Assembly: GCA_000508305.1 (NCBI GenBank)
Contig: CP006977.1
Span: 432,621 to 496,620 of the forward strand
Length of the DNA stretch: 64,000 bases
From: Sulfolobus acidocaldarius SUSAZ
Lineage (GTDB): Archaea > Thermoproteota > Thermoprotei_A > Sulfolobales > Sulfolobaceae
Direction: 5' to 3'
This document shows, in pieces, positions 24,019-33,318 of this stretch; positions within the stretch are counted from its first letter, which is position 1, and each line of letters starts with the position of its first letter. Below the pieces are notes generated by a model. That model was not told the DNA's origin, did no database searches, and saw nothing but the letters and a program-made list of their open reading frames with translations. A program made the translations under genes and the position numbers.

Positions 24019-24248
24019 GCATTTTTCACCTTATTCAGAGTCTCTAGTATTGTATATATCCAAGATATATAAGAGTTTATCACAGCTCTACCTCTGCTAA
24101 CGGAGTTAGATGTTATAGTTATAGTTCCCAACTTTTCATTTATACTTACTACTCTTTCATCCACCTTTTCAACTAAAATAGATCCAAATAGTATATCCTT
24201 CAGATTCTGGTCTACTTCCTTCAATTCAATATTTATTAGAACCTTCAT
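24015..24248 (-). CDS. pcc1: KEOPS complex subunit Pcc1
   Basis: A 77-residue protein that should dimerise and scaffold the KEOPS complex making t6A on tRNA. The order of a short N-terminal strand, the [20 protein letters not shown] strands and the terminal helix [20 protein letters not shown] fits the Pcc1/LAGE family, including the conserved Ser-Arg-Gly-Arg (SRGRA). It lies between the Brix gene and pfdB, a conserved archaeal location. Confidence 0.85.
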   Translation of the reverse strand: MKVLINIELKEVDQNLKDILFGSILVEKVDERVVSINEKLGTITITSNSVSRGRAVINSYISWIYTILETLNKVKNA

Positions 24249-24753
24249 CCACCAAAAATCTAATAGTAGGACCTATTATATTATTATGAGCATCTAAGAA
24301 CTTCACTTCATAAATATTTTTGTCATTTATCTTTTCAATATATCTACCATTTACATATGATTCACAATTCTCTACTCCAGTATACCCAAGATTCGTGAAT
24401 AAGTTTTTAACAAGAGTGTTAGATAATTCTCCTATACAACCGACTTGTATTCTTTTACTCACAACTTTACTTTCTCTACCTCCTATCTCCTTAAGTAAAG
24501 TTATACCTTGTATCTTAATATCAAATTCCCTAATAGATGTATGCGTATTATATACTAAGAACCTTCCAGGATTTCCTTTGCTAGAACTTACTATTACTAT
24601 ATAGGAAGCCCCATATAATCGAGATCTCTTAAAAATATCGTCTAAACTTTGCCTACCCCTATTTATTTTAAAGGAATCGGGAATTATATAAGAAAGCTCA
24701 TTTAAAAAACTCCTTATACGCGATGAAGAATCTCTACTTGAGGTTAACAACAC
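24226..24753 (-). CDS. Brix-domain ribosome biogenesis protein
   Basis: An Imp4/Brix-like protein expected to act in rRNA assembly. The Brix start VLLTSSRDSSSRIRSFLNEL is followed by DSFKINRGRQSLDDIFKRSR and VIVSSSKGNPGRFLVYNTH. I choose the GTG one base after the rpl37ae stop, giving 175 residues that begin exactly at the domain. A longer frame back to 24825 would overlap rpl37ae by 71 bp. It overlaps pcc1 by 23 bp. Confidence 0.88.
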   Translation of the reverse strand: MLLTSSRDSSSRIRSFLNELSYIIPDSFKINRGRQSLDDIFKRSRLYGASYIVIVSSSKGNPGRFLVYNTHTSIREFDIKIQGITLLKEIGGRESKVVSKRIQVGCIGELSNTLVKNLFTNLGYTGVENCESYVNGRYIEKINDKNIYEVKFLDAHNNIIGPTIRFLVDEGSNKY

Positions 24754-24754
24754 C

Positions 24755-24967
24755 CTAATAGGGTGTATAAGCAAGACCTGTCCACTTTGTTTCACATTTT
24801 CTACAGTACCATATTCCGGAAGCAATTCTGACTACTTTACCCGTAGTCTTACAATAAGGACATTGGTGTGGCATATATCTTCTTTCCATGACCTCTTTCC
24901 ATTTCTTCCTTGTAGATGATCCATATCTGGCTCCAAATCTCCCTGCAATACCAGTTACTCTACCCAT
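24755..24967 (-). CDS. rpl37ae: Ribosomal protein L37ae (eL43)
   Basis: Zinc-ribbon large-subunit protein of 70 residues: CPYC and CRKC form the metal site. The N-terminus GRVTGIAGRFGARYGSSTRK and the end TGLAYTPY match the family. I start at the ATG of MGRVTG, which has a GTGAT Shine-Dalgarno site; a TTG two codons earlier is less likely. It is a member of the exosome superoperon. Confidence 0.95.
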   Translation of the reverse strand: MGRVTGIAGRFGARYGSSTRKKWKEVMERRYMPHQCPYCKTTGKVVRIASGIWYCRKCETKWTGLAYTPY

Positions 24968-24977
24968 TTTCAATCAC

Positions 24978-25808
24978 TTAATACAAGTTTATCTGCTTTT
25001 TAAGCTCTTCGAACAAAAATTGAGATGTAGCTCTTGCTGTACTTTCCATTGCGTCTATTTCTTTAAATGTCAAATTGCCAGAATAATTTTTCTGCAATCC
25101 AACAATTGTGCCTTCTTTCGTATATGAAATTGAAAGCTTAGCATCTGCTATACTTTCTTCATCTAAATTTGGATCAACTACAACGTATTTGCCTATCTTT
25201 GCCGTAGTCACAGTAACTACAGGATAATTAACTAAAGGTATACTTAGCCTTTCTTCTTTATTTATCTTTATTTCGTCACCTTCTACTTCTACTTTGGGGA
25301 GTTTTGTGTCATAAATTGCAGCTATAGAAGCTAGCATACATGCGTCTAATATGTTTCCGTCATAATCAAGAACGTATACATCAACCCATAATGTCCATAC
25401 TTTCTTCCCTGGCGCAATAACTAATTTTGAAAGGTCAATAGCTTTAGAATCTCTTAAACTACGATCAACTATTCTAGCTAGCTCTATGGAATTCTCATCG
25501 GGTGGACCAGGTTCAAATGTTTCATAGGCTAATGGTAATAGCTCAACGTTAACAATTAAGTTACCTTGATTAGGTGTATCGGGGTAAGGAGAGTCTTCCT
25601 CTAATTTAACTCCTGCTAATACTAGTGTGTTACCTAATTTTACTAGTGCTGAGCCTTCAGCTTTTTTAGCATAACCCAAAGTTACTTTTAGTTGTCTATA
25701 CTCATTAGGCTTCCTTCCGTCTAATCTAACTCCCCTCTCCAATGCAGATAATATCATGTCTTTTTTAACGGTCGGAACTATATTTTGATTTGAAGGAGTA
25801 ATTGACAT
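24978..25808 (-). CDS. rrp42: Exosome complex subunit Rrp42
   Basis: Inactive RNase PH-like subunit of the archaeal exosome ring, 276 residues. It contains GVRLDGRKPNEYRQLKVTLG at the N-terminus and the LVVNVEL-like IVNVELLPLAYETFEPGPPD block. It pairs with Rrp41 to form the hexameric ring for 3'-5' RNA decay and tailing. Gene order rrp4-rrp41-rrp42 with 3 bp gaps is the classical archaeal arrangement. Confidence 0.96.
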   Translation of the reverse strand: MSITPSNQNIVPTVKKDMILSALERGVRLDGRKPNEYRQLKVTLGYAKKAEGSALVKLGNTLVLAGVKLEEDSPYPDTPNQGNLIVNVELLPLAYETFEPGPPDENSIELARIVDRSLRDSKAIDLSKLVIAPGKKVWTLWVDVYVLDYDGNILDACMLASIAAIYDTKLPKVEVEGDEIKINKEERLSIPLVNYPVVTVTTAKIGKYVVVDPNLDEESIADAKLSISYTKEGTIVGLQKNYSGNLTFKEIDAMESTARATSQFLFEELKKQINLY

Positions 25809-25811
25809 GTA

Positions 25812-26543
25812 TTATTCCTCCTTATATTCTAGATACTTATTTTTCAATGCTTCTTTTTGTAATGCGTATATACTAGAGATCCCTTTTTGTGCAAGCTCAA
25901 AGGCTCTTCTAAATTCATCAGGTGTCATAAATCCATTTAACTGTAACAATACTACCTGACCCAATGATGGCAAAACAGCAATAGGCATATCAGCCTCTCC
26001 CCACATATCTTCCTGCTCATTCAGATCTAAAACTAATGAACCATCTGCTTTACCTACAGCAACTCCTGCAATTAAATCTCTCATCGGAATTCCTGCATCT
26101 GCTAGAGCCATAGAGGCTGCCATTAAAGCGACTAATCTAGTTCCCGCATCAGCTTGAAGAACTTCCATAAATATATCTATAACCGTTCTAGGAAACAAAT
26201 TTAATAGTATAGTGGATTCCAATGCTTCTCTAATAACTTTTGAGAGTTCAATTTCCCGTCTACTTGGCGCTGGATTTTTCCTTTCATCAGTAGAAAAAGG
26301 AGTCATATGATATCTGACTCTTAGTGATGCTTTATCAGGTAGAGCTAGATGCCTTGGATGCATTTCTTTAGGTCCGTAAACTGCAGCAATTACTTTTGTA
26401 TTACCCATTTCAAATATTGCTGAACCGTCAGCATTCTTTAATACTCCTAACTCAATCTTTATAGGCCTTAGCTCATCAAGTTTTCTTCCGTCAGTCCTAA
26501 GGCCATTTTCAAGTATTAGCTTCGGTTTTTGGAGCTGAATCAT
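25812..26543 (-). CDS. rrp41: Exosome complex exonuclease Rrp41
   Basis: Catalytic phosphorolytic subunit, 243 residues. The RNase PH signature [20 protein letters not shown], the RNA-binding [19 protein letters not shown] and the catalytic region [20 protein letters not shown] are all present. It overlaps rrp4 by 35 bp. A tail of charged residues ([10 protein letters not shown]) ends the protein. Confidence 0.97.
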   Translation of the reverse strand: MIQLQKPKLILENGLRTDGRKLDELRPIKIELGVLKNADGSAIFEMGNTKVIAAVYGPKEMHPRHLALPDKASLRVRYHMTPFSTDERKNPAPSRREIELSKVIREALESTILLNLFPRTVIDIFMEVLQADAGTRLVALMAASMALADAGIPMRDLIAGVAVGKADGSLVLDLNEQEDMWGEADMPIAVLPSLGQVVLLQLNGFMTPDEFRRAFELAQKGISSIYALQKEALKNKYLEYKEE

Positions 26544-27258
26544 TTCTGATCACGCCTAATTTTTGTTTCAAAAAGTTTCTAATTCTTTCTGTTAGACCTT
26601 TAGTGTGAGACTCACTTTGTATGATATTAATTGCTTCTATTAAAGCTTCCTCTATTAAATTATTTGCGCATTTAATATGTATCCTACCATTCTGGGCAAC
26701 GAATATTTCGCAACCACTTTCACTTGTCAGTACTTCTATCATACTTCTGTTTTTACCAATAACTCTGGGAACCTTTACCGGCATAATATCCATCACAGTT
26801 CCTAAAGGTATTCTACCTAGACCTTTACCCTTAACTGTCAAAACTGGGCTTATTGTTCTATCAAAAGCTTCTATCTTGGCTATCACGTAATCTCCTACAT
26901 CCAAATATCTTCTCACATCTTCTCCAGGAGAAATTGGTCTTCCTAGTAGAGATGAAGCAGGTAAATATGCGCTGTAAAAAGATTTAATATCAATTACCCA
27001 CCCATATATTTCTATATCTTCAACTAATCCTATTATTGTATCTCCAACTTTTGGATAATATCTTGATGATTCTAGAGGTATTACCTCAAACATACTTCCG
27101 TCCTTTACTGTTATCAGTCCAGTAATACCAGAATAATACTTACCATTAACTTTATAGTAATATGGCGACCATGGTACTTGAAATTCTCCCTCAGCTATCA
27201 GATCTCCTGGGGTCACTATGCTACGATCTTCAAAATATATTTTATTTGCCTGACTCAT
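26509..27258 (-). CDS. rrp4: Exosome RNA-binding subunit Rrp4
   Basis: Cap subunit of the exosome that recruits RNA, 249 residues. It has an N-terminal domain ([16 protein letters not shown]), an S1 domain ([20 protein letters not shown]) and a KH domain containing [20 protein letters not shown]. The C-terminal 30 residues are poorly conserved and overlap the start of rrp41. It starts 1 bp after the SBDS gene. Confidence 0.95.
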   Translation of the reverse strand: MSQANKIYFEDRSIVTPGDLIAEGEFQVPWSPYYYKVNGKYYSGITGLITVKDGSMFEVIPLESSRYYPKVGDTIIGLVEDIEIYGWVIDIKSFYSAYLPASSLLGRPISPGEDVRRYLDVGDYVIAKIEAFDRTISPVLTVKGKGLGRIPLGTVMDIMPVKVPRVIGKNRSMIEVLTSESGCEIFVAQNGRIHIKCANNLIEEALIEAINIIQSESHTKGLTERIRNFLKQKLGVIRNDSAPKTEANT

Positions 27259-27259
27259 A

Positions 27260-27961
27260 TTACTTAACCTGCAAAATTTTAACTTCTACTTCTCCTTTAG
27301 TTAAAGAATTTAACTTATCTATAACATCTTGTTGAGCACCTGCGGGTATTTCCAGCTCTGCAATCAATGTACCGTCATTTAGCCAATTACTTCTTTTTAC
27401 TTCTCCGAGGTTAGCCAATTGAGATTTTATCTTACTACTGAATTTTGGACCTACCTTAATTTCCATTAGGGCTCTGGCTATTCTTATAGGAATTAGTTTT
27501 GCTAACTCTCTAACTATCTGTAATGCCTGTGCTTCTACATCTTTGTTAGGATCAATTTGAATTCTCGCTTGCTCCATAGCTAATTCTATTCTCGTCCTGG
27601 GAATAGGTAAATTTGTCTTAGGATCTATTGAATTCCTAGAGATATAGTCAATAATTTGTTTCCTCTTATTTTCTAATATTTCTCGTCTTTGCTCAGCCGT
27701 TAAAGGTATTTCTCCTTTAAGTATAATTTGCTTTGCTATCTCTTCAAAATCTAATGTACCAAAAACTTTTTTTAAAGAAGAAGGAGATGCCTTTAAACCC
27801 TTTTTTATGTCTTTGTAAATTGTATCAGAAACCACTGCGTCGGAAATACTCACACTTTTTCCGTTCCTTAAATCCATAGCCTCCTTAGGCTTAACTAATA
27901 TCTCAAATCTCTCTCCGCTATGCTCATACCTTGCTATCACCATTTCGTCTTTTTTGGTCAT
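27260..27961 (-). CDS. sbds: SBDS-family ribosome maturation protein
   Basis: Homologue of the Shwachman-Bodian-Diamond protein that releases aIF6 from the large subunit. The 233 residues show the N-terminal domain ([20 protein letters not shown]), the helical linker ([20 protein letters not shown]) and a C-terminal ferredoxin-like domain ([20 protein letters not shown]). It lies between psmA and rrp4, as in many archaea, linking ribosome maturation to RNA decay. Confidence 0.95.
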   Translation of the reverse strand: MTKKDEMVIARYEHSGERFEILVKPKEAMDLRNGKSVSISDAVVSDTIYKDIKKGLKASPSSLKKVFGTLDFEEIAKQIILKGEIPLTAEQRREILENKRKQIIDYISRNSIDPKTNLPIPRTRIELAMEQARIQIDPNKDVEAQALQIVRELAKLIPIRIARALMEIKVGPKFSSKIKSQLANLGEVKRSNWLNDGTLIAELEIPAGAQQDVIDKLNSLTKGEVEVKILQVK

Positions 27962-27978
27962 AAATGTAGAACCACCTC

Positions 27979-28707
27979 TTATATCTTTTGCAAAAGATCC
28001 GATCTTTCTTCAGTAGTTAATTTCTTAAATGTGCCTGAATCTACATCAGCATAACCTATTTCAACGCTAGAATAGTTTAGCTTTTCTCCTGGTTTCAAGG
28101 TAGCCATTAAAGCCCTCAGAGCTAATAATATAGTTGACTGAATATCTAAATCCTCCTTATAATTCTTCTCTAAGTACTCTGTTGCAGTATAACCTCCTTG
28201 ACCTATTGCGACAGCATAGTAAGGCATGAACTGACCACTTGGTTCTGTCATTAAAAGTTTCGGCTGTTTACCCTTATCTATACCACCGACTATCAATGCA
28301 ACTCCAAATGGTCTTACACCGCCATGTTGAGTATAAGCTTGTTTAACATCAGAGATCACTTTTGTAAGGTATTCAATACTGATAGGTTCGTCATATATTA
28401 ATCTATGTTGAAGAGCTTGCGATCTAGCATAATCTATTAGTATTCTACCATCTGACGCTAAACCAGCAAAGGTGCATCCAACGTGATCATCTAGCATAAA
28501 TATCTTCTCTATTCCATCAACGTCAAGTAGTTGTGTTGCCTTTCTTTTTTCAGCTAATAAAACAACTCCTGACTTTGTTTTTACACCTAAGGTAGTCCAT
28601 CCTCTTTTTACAGCTTCAAACGCATAGTCTACCTGATAAAGAGATCCGTCTGGTGAAAATATTGTTATTGCTCGATCATATCCCATCGCAGCTGGACCTA
28701 AAGCCAA
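27979..28707 (-). CDS. psmA: Proteasome alpha subunit
   Basis: Outer-ring subunit of the 20S proteasome, 242 residues. The gate motif [18 protein letters not shown] and [13 protein letters not shown] are typical. I favour the second TTG (giving [11 protein letters not shown]), which has a GGGGTTA site 8 bp upstream and matches known Sulfolobus N-termini; a TTG 15 bp upstream is the alternative. A C/D-box sRNA lies in the gap just upstream. Partners PAN and PsmB2 are encoded elsewhere in the window. Confidence 0.95.
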   Translation of the reverse strand: MALGPAAMGYDRAITIFSPDGSLYQVDYAFEAVKRGWTTLGVKTKSGVVLLAEKRKATQLLDVDGIEKIFMLDDHVGCTFAGLASDGRILIDYARSQALQHRLIYDEPISIEYLTKVISDVKQAYTQHGGVRPFGVALIVGGIDKGKQPKLLMTEPSGQFMPYYAVAIGQGGYTATEYLEKNYKEDLDIQSTILLALRALMATLKPGEKLNYSSVEIGYADVDSGTFKKLTTEERSDLLQKI

Positions 28708-28751
28708 CTTTTGTAACCCCAAATATGGATTACAAACTGTTGGTAAAAAGT

Positions 28752-28808
28752 GTTATTCAGCTCGTCGCGTTGACATCATTCTGCAGACTGGAGCGGCGTC
28801 ATCATCAA
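28752..28808 (-). ncRNA. C/D-box sRNA with two 12-nt guides
   Basis: On the minus strand the 82 bp gap between rnp2 and psmA has a complete C/D layout. Box C is ATGATGA (28805-28799), guide 1 is CGCCGCTCCAGT (12 nt), box D' is CTGC (one mismatch from CTGA), then a 3-nt spacer. Box C' is ATGATGT (28779-28773), guide 2 is CAACGCGACGAG (12 nt), and box D is CTGA (28760-28757). Equal 12-nt guides and a short D'-C' spacer are standard for archaeal 2'-O-methylation guides. Box C overlaps the rnp2 stop codon. Targets are likely rRNA or tRNA but were not determined. Confidence 0.9.
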
Positions 28809-29227
28809 ATACCTATTAGTTTCTTTGCCCTTTTTAAACTTCCTGTTGTCCTTTTTGGAGCAAGTAGGACTTCCACTCCATTGATAGACTTGACATAAGG
28901 TAAGCTAGCTAAAACTAACTTATAGCCAGCTCTAGTACTTGATATAATACCAAAGTTCTCGTGAATAAATACAACCCTAGGATTAGCGATTTCAAGCCAC
29001 ACTTTACCACCTAATTCTTTAACCGCGTTCCGTATATTCTCCTCTAATATTTTTTCTCCTAAATTCTCGACATTACCTATAATTTCAATGATTATATATC
29101 GTTTAACTCTAAGATTATTAGAACTCTTTAATTTCTTAAAATATATAACTTTATTTCTAGCAATAACAACAAATAAAATAGATAAAATGATCAGCCAAAT
29201 AAATATTACTAAGAATAAAAAGTTCAA
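28805..29227 (-). CDS. rnp2: RNase P protein component 2 (Pop5) with N-terminal membrane segment
   Basis: Pop5-type subunit of RNase P, 140 residues. The core domain is seen from about residue 41 (VKRYIIIEIIGNVENLGEKI, then GGKVWLEIANPRVVFIHENF). Unusually, residues 2-24 form a strongly hydrophobic stretch (NFLFLVIFIWLIILSILFVV), like a transmembrane anchor. The ATG overlaps the rnp3 stop by 4 bp, so this start looks genuine. It would form the Rnp2-Rnp3 pair that activates the RNA catalyst. Confidence 0.85.
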   Translation of the reverse strand: MNFLFLVIFIWLIILSILFVVIARNKVIYFKKLKSSNNLRVKRYIIIEIIGNVENLGEKILEENIRNAVKELGGKVWLEIANPRVVFIHENFGIISSTRAGYKLVLASLPYVKSINGVEVLLAPKRTTGSLKRAKKLIGI

Positions 29228-29775
29228 ACTTGGTTCACCTTAAATTGAGATATAAGTTCTAAAGGAGTATTGCAAACCCAATCCAATGCGTCAGACTCAG
29301 AAGCCCCTAGTGATGTTAGTAGTGAAATTTTAGAGTAAGGGCTCCACACTTCATTGAACTTAGTAGCACATGATGAAATTAATGGAAATCTTATCCATCT
29401 ACTAGACCATGTAATCAGTCTATATATCACGTCAAACGTCACTTCATTAAGTCTTACCTCTACGAATTTATTATACTGTGATATGAGACTTAACATGGTC
29501 TTTTTAAAGAGAGATAAATTGTCTCTGCCCAATATAATTGCATTCACTCTATGATCAATTATTGCCGATTTCAGCGCGTCTAAAGACAATGGCTTTACAA
29601 AAATAGTAGCCTTAGGAGTGGATTTTAGAGCGTTATAAAGGGCTTTTGTGTTATTACATACTATAGTATATCTTCTTAGGCTTTGCTTACCATCCTCAGA
29701 TAAAAAATAATCATAACCAAGCCTTTTAAGAAATGGAAATAAATCAGAATTAAGAACGCATGGCTCTACTAGCAA
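29224..29775 (-). CDS. rnp3: RNase P protein component 3 (Rpp30)
   Basis: TIM-barrel-like RNase P subunit of 183 residues that partners Pop5. Family features are NAIILGRDNLSLFKKTMLSL and the C-terminal WSPYSKISLLTSLGASESDA with a following DWVCNTPLELI. It starts with TTG, overlapping the upstream COG1325 gene by 26 bp, and overlaps rnp2 by 4 bp. Somewhat shorter than euryarchaeal homologues. Confidence 0.85.
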   Translation of the reverse strand: MLVEPCVLNSDLFPFLKRLGYDYFLSEDGKQSLRRYTIVCNNTKALYNALKSTPKATIFVKPLSLDALKSAIIDHRVNAIILGRDNLSLFKKTMLSLISQYNKFVEVRLNEVTFDVIYRLITWSSRWIRFPLISSCATKFNEVWSPYSKISLLTSLGASESDALDWVCNTPLELISQFKVNQV

Positions 29776-30184
29776 AATTTCTCAACTCTTCAGATATATT
29801 TTCATATCTTTCTTTAAAACTAATGATAATTTTTATTACATCATCGCCTTCTTTCAGATAGATCTTATTATCATAAATTAATCTCTGCTTATCCACTCTT
29901 ATATGAAGCTTTGTACCATCTAATCTCGTATTAAGAGTGGATATAAGAATAACTAGATCGGCCTTATCCAAGGCGTTAATTAGCTTATTAAAGGCTTCAA
30001 TTGCTAATTTACCTTTAATTTTAATTTCTGTTACAATAATACGATTTCCGTAATAACCTTGCACTACCCTACTCACAAAATCATTACTTTGAATATTAAA
30101 GAAAGAGGAGATTGAGGATAATATTCTATCTTTGTTTTCTGTCTCGTGACAAAATACCGAGATAGAAATTTCAGATATCTTCAT
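29750..30184 (-). CDS. COG1325 RNA-binding protein (exosome-linked)
   Basis: A 144-residue protein with the pattern [20 protein letters not shown] at the start and a C-terminal strand-helix block ([14 protein letters not shown]). It matches archaeal COG1325 proteins that have a double-stranded-RNA-binding-like fold and are predicted exosome accessories. It is coupled to rpl15e (4 bp overlap) and rnp3. The precise function is unknown. Confidence 0.75.
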   Translation of the reverse strand: MKISEISISVFCHETENKDRILSSISSFFNIQSNDFVSRVVQGYYGNRIIVTEIKIKGKLAIEAFNKLINALDKADLVILISTLNTRLDGTKLHIRVDKQRLIYDNKIYLKEGDDVIKIIISFKERYENISEELRNFASRAMRS

Positions 30185-30834
30185 TTCCCAGGAATCTTCC
30201 TTCCACTATGTTGTAACCTGTAGTATCTTGTAGCTTCATGCCTCCTCTTTAGCTTTCTTTCTTTCTGCTTCTTTTTCCATTTTCTTTGTACTGTACCCTT
30301 GAGACCTCTAGATTTAATTAGCCCTCTAGACTTCTGTCCAGCACTAGTGAGTCCTCTAAATACTCTCTTTCTATTTACAGAGTCTTGAAGCCATCTTAAT
30401 TCAGGGTCAGATCTAATAACTGGATGAGAATAATCAACCATAACTACCTCGTAATACTTATACATCCCATCTTCTGCCACATAATAACTTCCAAGCACTT
30501 CTAGGTTTGGAAATTTTCTGGCAGCTCTTTCCTCAGCTATCCACCTGTATCCTTTTGATGGACCGTATCCATAAACACCCATTCTCTTAGGTCTTCTGCC
30601 ACTATTCGGCCTTGGCTTGTTTAGTCCACCTCTCCTCACTCTTACTCTAACCATCACGAATCCCTGCTTAGCCTTATATCCTAAGGCTCTTGCTCTGTTC
30701 AGCCTAGTTGGTATATCTATTCTAGTAATTGCAGGTTGTCTTCTCCATTCTATTAACCTTTTTCTTAAAATTGATCTCCTCCAATCTTTGTTTTGCCATG
30801 TTTGTTCTATATAATGATACATAGATAACGTCAT
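30181..30834 (-). CDS. rpl15e: Ribosomal protein L15e (eL15), first gene of the exosome string
   Basis: Large-subunit protein of 217 residues with the family start [10 protein letters not shown] preceded by MTLS, then [20 protein letters not shown] and [20 protein letters not shown]. The very basic C-terminal part is typical. It is divergent from the YchF-like gene, and its TATA-like element lies about 25 bp upstream, consistent with a leaderless or near-leaderless transcript. Confidence 0.97.
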   Translation of the reverse strand: MTLSMYHYIEQTWQNKDWRRSILRKRLIEWRRQPAITRIDIPTRLNRARALGYKAKQGFVMVRVRVRRGGLNKPRPNSGRRPKRMGVYGYGPSKGYRWIAEERAARKFPNLEVLGSYYVAEDGMYKYYEVVMVDYSHPVIRSDPELRWLQDSVNRKRVFRGLTSAGQKSRGLIKSRGLKGTVQRKWKKKQKERKLKRRHEATRYYRLQHSGRKIPGK

Positions 30835-30852
30835 TTCTTACCTACTGAACTA

Positions 30853-30874
30853 ATTCATAAATACATATTAATAA
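30853..30874. promoter_or_regulatory. Divergent promoter pair (rpl15e and YchF-like gene)
   Basis: The 63 bp between the two divergent ATGs holds two A/T boxes. GTATTTATGAAT on the minus strand (30853-30864) lies about 25 bp from the rpl15e ATG. TATTAATAAA on the plus strand (30866-30874 region) lies about 27 bp from the YchF-like ATG. Both spacings predict transcripts that begin at or next to the start codon. Confidence 0.6.
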
Positions 30875-30897
30875 ATGTGATTGCCCAAAAATATTAG

Positions 30898-32100
30898 ATG
30901 ATAACTGTAGGTTTAATAGGCAAGACAAATGTAGGCAAGAGTACATTCTTTTCCGCTGCTACACTTATAGATGTAGAAATAGCGAACAGACCATTCGTCA
31001 CTATAAATCCAAACATAGGAATAGCATATGTGAGAGATACTTGTGTACATACCGAAGTAAACGTAAAGTGTAATCCTAGAAATTCCGTAGATATGGATAA
31101 TTACAGATATATACCGATAAAACTAATCGATGTAGCTGGGCTAATTCCTGGTGCTCACCAAGGGCGTGGTCTAGGTAATAAGTTCCTCGATGATCTACGA
31201 AAAGCTGATGTTTTGATACATGTGATTGATGCTAGTGGATCCACTAATGAGGAGGGATTACCTATCCCTACTGGAAGTAGAGACCCAGAAGAGGACATAA
31301 AATTTGTTATTAATGAAATTGAGGAGTGGTTTTACTCTATAGTAACAAAAGATTGGCAGAAATTTGCGAGAACTGTGGATCTTGCGAACAAAGATCCTGA
31401 GGAGGAGTTATTATCAAAGCTCTCCGGTTTATCAATTAACAAATTTCATATAATTAGTGCATTAAAGGAAACTAAATTGGAGAACCTGAAATTAATGCAG
31501 TGGAGCGAAGATGATCTACGTAACTTTACACGAAAACTGAGAGAAATTTCAAAACCTATTGTTATAGCAGCAAACAAGGCAGATATAAAAGAGTCGAGAA
31601 AATTCATAGAAAAACTAAAACAAAAGTATCAGTGGATAGTACCGGTAAGTGCAGAATCAGAACTCGCCCTACGCAGAGCTTCAAAAGCAGGTCTAATTAA
31701 ATATCTCCCAGGCGATAATCAAATAAAAATCCTTAAAGAACTTAATCAGAAACAGAGAGAAGCATTAGACTATATACAGACAAATGTCATTGATGTATAT
31801 GGAGGTACTGGTGTTCAGCAAGCTATAAACATTGCAGTATTAGATGCATTACAGATGATAGTCGTATACCCGGTGGAAGACGAAAAAAGATATACAGACC
31901 ATGACGGAAATGTACTACCAGATGCTATACTAATAAAAAGAAATTCAACCCCAAAAGATCTAGCTTCAGTCATACATACTGAATTGGCTAAAGGATTTCT
32001 TTATGCTATAGATGCAAAAAAGAAAATAAGGGTTGGAGAAGATTATAAGTTACAACACAGGGATATTATTAAAATTGTTTCGTCTACTGCTAAGCCTTAA
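30898..32100 (+). CDS. OBG/YchF-type GTPase with TGS domain
   Basis: Translation-associated P-loop NTPase of 400 residues. Visible are the P-loop GLIGKTNVGKSTFF, the G3 region IDVAGLIPGAHQGRGLGNKF, and an ANKAD base-recognition motif. A C-terminal TGS-like region follows (VYPVEDEKRYTDHDGNVLPD). Archaeal/eukaryotic OBG-type proteins bind ribosomes or tRNA. It converges with the downstream nucleotidylyltransferase gene, overlapping by 11 bp. Confidence 0.88.
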   Translation: MITVGLIGKTNVGKSTFFSAATLIDVEIANRPFVTINPNIGIAYVRDTCVHTEVNVKCNPRNSVDMDNYRYIPIKLIDVAGLIPGAHQGRGLGNKFLDDLRKADVLIHVIDASGSTNEEGLPIPTGSRDPEEDIKFVINEIEEWFYSIVTKDWQKFARTVDLANKDPEEELLSKLSGLSINKFHIISALKETKLENLKLMQWSEDDLRNFTRKLREISKPIVIAANKADIKESRKFIEKLKQKYQWIVPVSAESELALRRASKAGLIKYLPGDNQIKILKELNQKQREALDYIQTNVIDVYGGTGVQQAINIAVLDALQMIVVYPVEDEKRYTDHDGNVLPDAILIKRNSTPKDLASVIHTELAKGFLYAIDAKKKIRVGEDYKLQHRDIIKIVSSTAKP

Positions 32101-33307
32101 AAAACTCTCCTTGATTCACGTCTCTATTTACGACAGATCCAGGATAAATTTTTGCATATGCACCTATCTTAATTCCTGGAAGAATAGTAACATTAATTCC
32201 TGTTCTTACATGATCCCCTATTATAGCTCCTAATTTCTTCCTTCCACTACTTACTCTTTGACCCTTCACGTTCATCTTGATGTCTTTTTCGTCGAATCTT
32301 AAATTCGCTATAACTGTCCCTGCTCCAAAATTTACATCTTCGCCAATTACAGAATCACCCACGTAACTGAGATGAGGGATCTTAGAATTTTCCATGACTA
32401 CAGATTCCTTGATTTCAGTATGTGTGCCGATTTTAACATCATTTAGAAGCACTGTATATGGTCTAATGTATGAATGAGGACCTATATGGCAACCTTTACC
32501 TATATACGTAGGTCCTTCAATGTAAGAGAATGACCTAATCTCTGCTCCTTCTTCAATTATCACCTTACCCTTTATTTTAACAAAATCCTCTACATTACCT
32601 ACATTTTTACTGTAAAGCAGATTATCTAATGCCCATTTATTAACACTTAAAATGTCCCAAGGTCTGCCGATATCTATCCAAAATCCCTCGTATTTTAAAA
32701 CCTTCACTTTAGAACTTTTAGACATCAAGCTAACTGCGTCAGTAAGCTCTAACTCTCCCCTAGGTGATTTAGAAATCTTATCTAAATAATGAAATATATC
32801 TGGTCCTAATTTATATATACCACCATTAATCAGATTACTAGGAGGATTTTCAGGCTTTTCAATTATTTCCTTTAACTCGTTATTGTAATCTGCAACAAGA
32901 ACACCATAGTCCTTAGGATTTTGAACTCTAACTCCTAAGATAACATTTTCAGACTCTTCTCTTATTACTTTTTCTATAATTCCTAAATCCCCTAAAAATA
33001 CGTCCCCATACATTAGTAGTATATTTTCGTTTCCGGATACACTATTTCTTACAGCATTCAAGGCTGCTGCTGTACCTTTACCTTCATTTTGAATCACCAA
33101 TTTAACTAAACTTCCTATCCTGCTTTCAAAGTACTCCTTATATGCATTATTTACTACTATGATTATATCCAAGTTTAACTTTCGTAATTCCTCAATTACA
33201 TAAGAAATAAGCGGTTTACCAAGAATAGGAATAAATTGTTTAGGTCTAGTTTGAGTTACCGGTTCCAGCCTTTCTCCTGAACCTGCCGCAAGAATTACTG
33301 CTTTCAT
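32090..33307 (-). CDS. Bifunctional sugar-1-phosphate nucleotidylyltransferase/acetyltransferase
   Basis: A 405-residue enzyme. The N-terminal nucleotidyltransferase domain has the signature AAGSGERLEPVTQTRPKQF, and the C-terminal half is built from left-handed beta-helix hexapeptide repeats (for example GCHIGPHSYIRPYTVLLNDV). This organisation matches the characterised Sulfolobus tokodaii enzyme that makes nucleotide sugars and acetylates amino-sugar phosphates. It likely supplies UDP-GlcNAc or dTDP-sugars for N-glycans and other glycans. Confidence 0.88.
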   Translation of the reverse strand: MKAVILAAGSGERLEPVTQTRPKQFIPILGKPLISYVIEELRKLNLDIIIVVNNAYKEYFESRIGSLVKLVIQNEGKGTAAALNAVRNSVSGNENILLMYGDVFLGDLGIIEKVIREESENVILGVRVQNPKDYGVLVADYNNELKEIIEKPENPPSNLINGGIYKLGPDIFHYLDKISKSPRGELELTDAVSLMSKSSKVKVLKYEGFWIDIGRPWDILSVNKWALDNLLYSKNVGNVEDFVKIKGKVIIEEGAEIRSFSYIEGPTYIGKGCHIGPHSYIRPYTVLLNDVKIGTHTEIKESVVMENSKIPHLSYVGDSVIGEDVNFGAGTVIANLRFDEKDIKMNVKGQRVSSGRKKLGAIIGDHVRTGINVTILPGIKIGAYAKIYPGSVVNRDVNQGEFFKA

Positions 33308-33318
33308 TTAATCTATAC

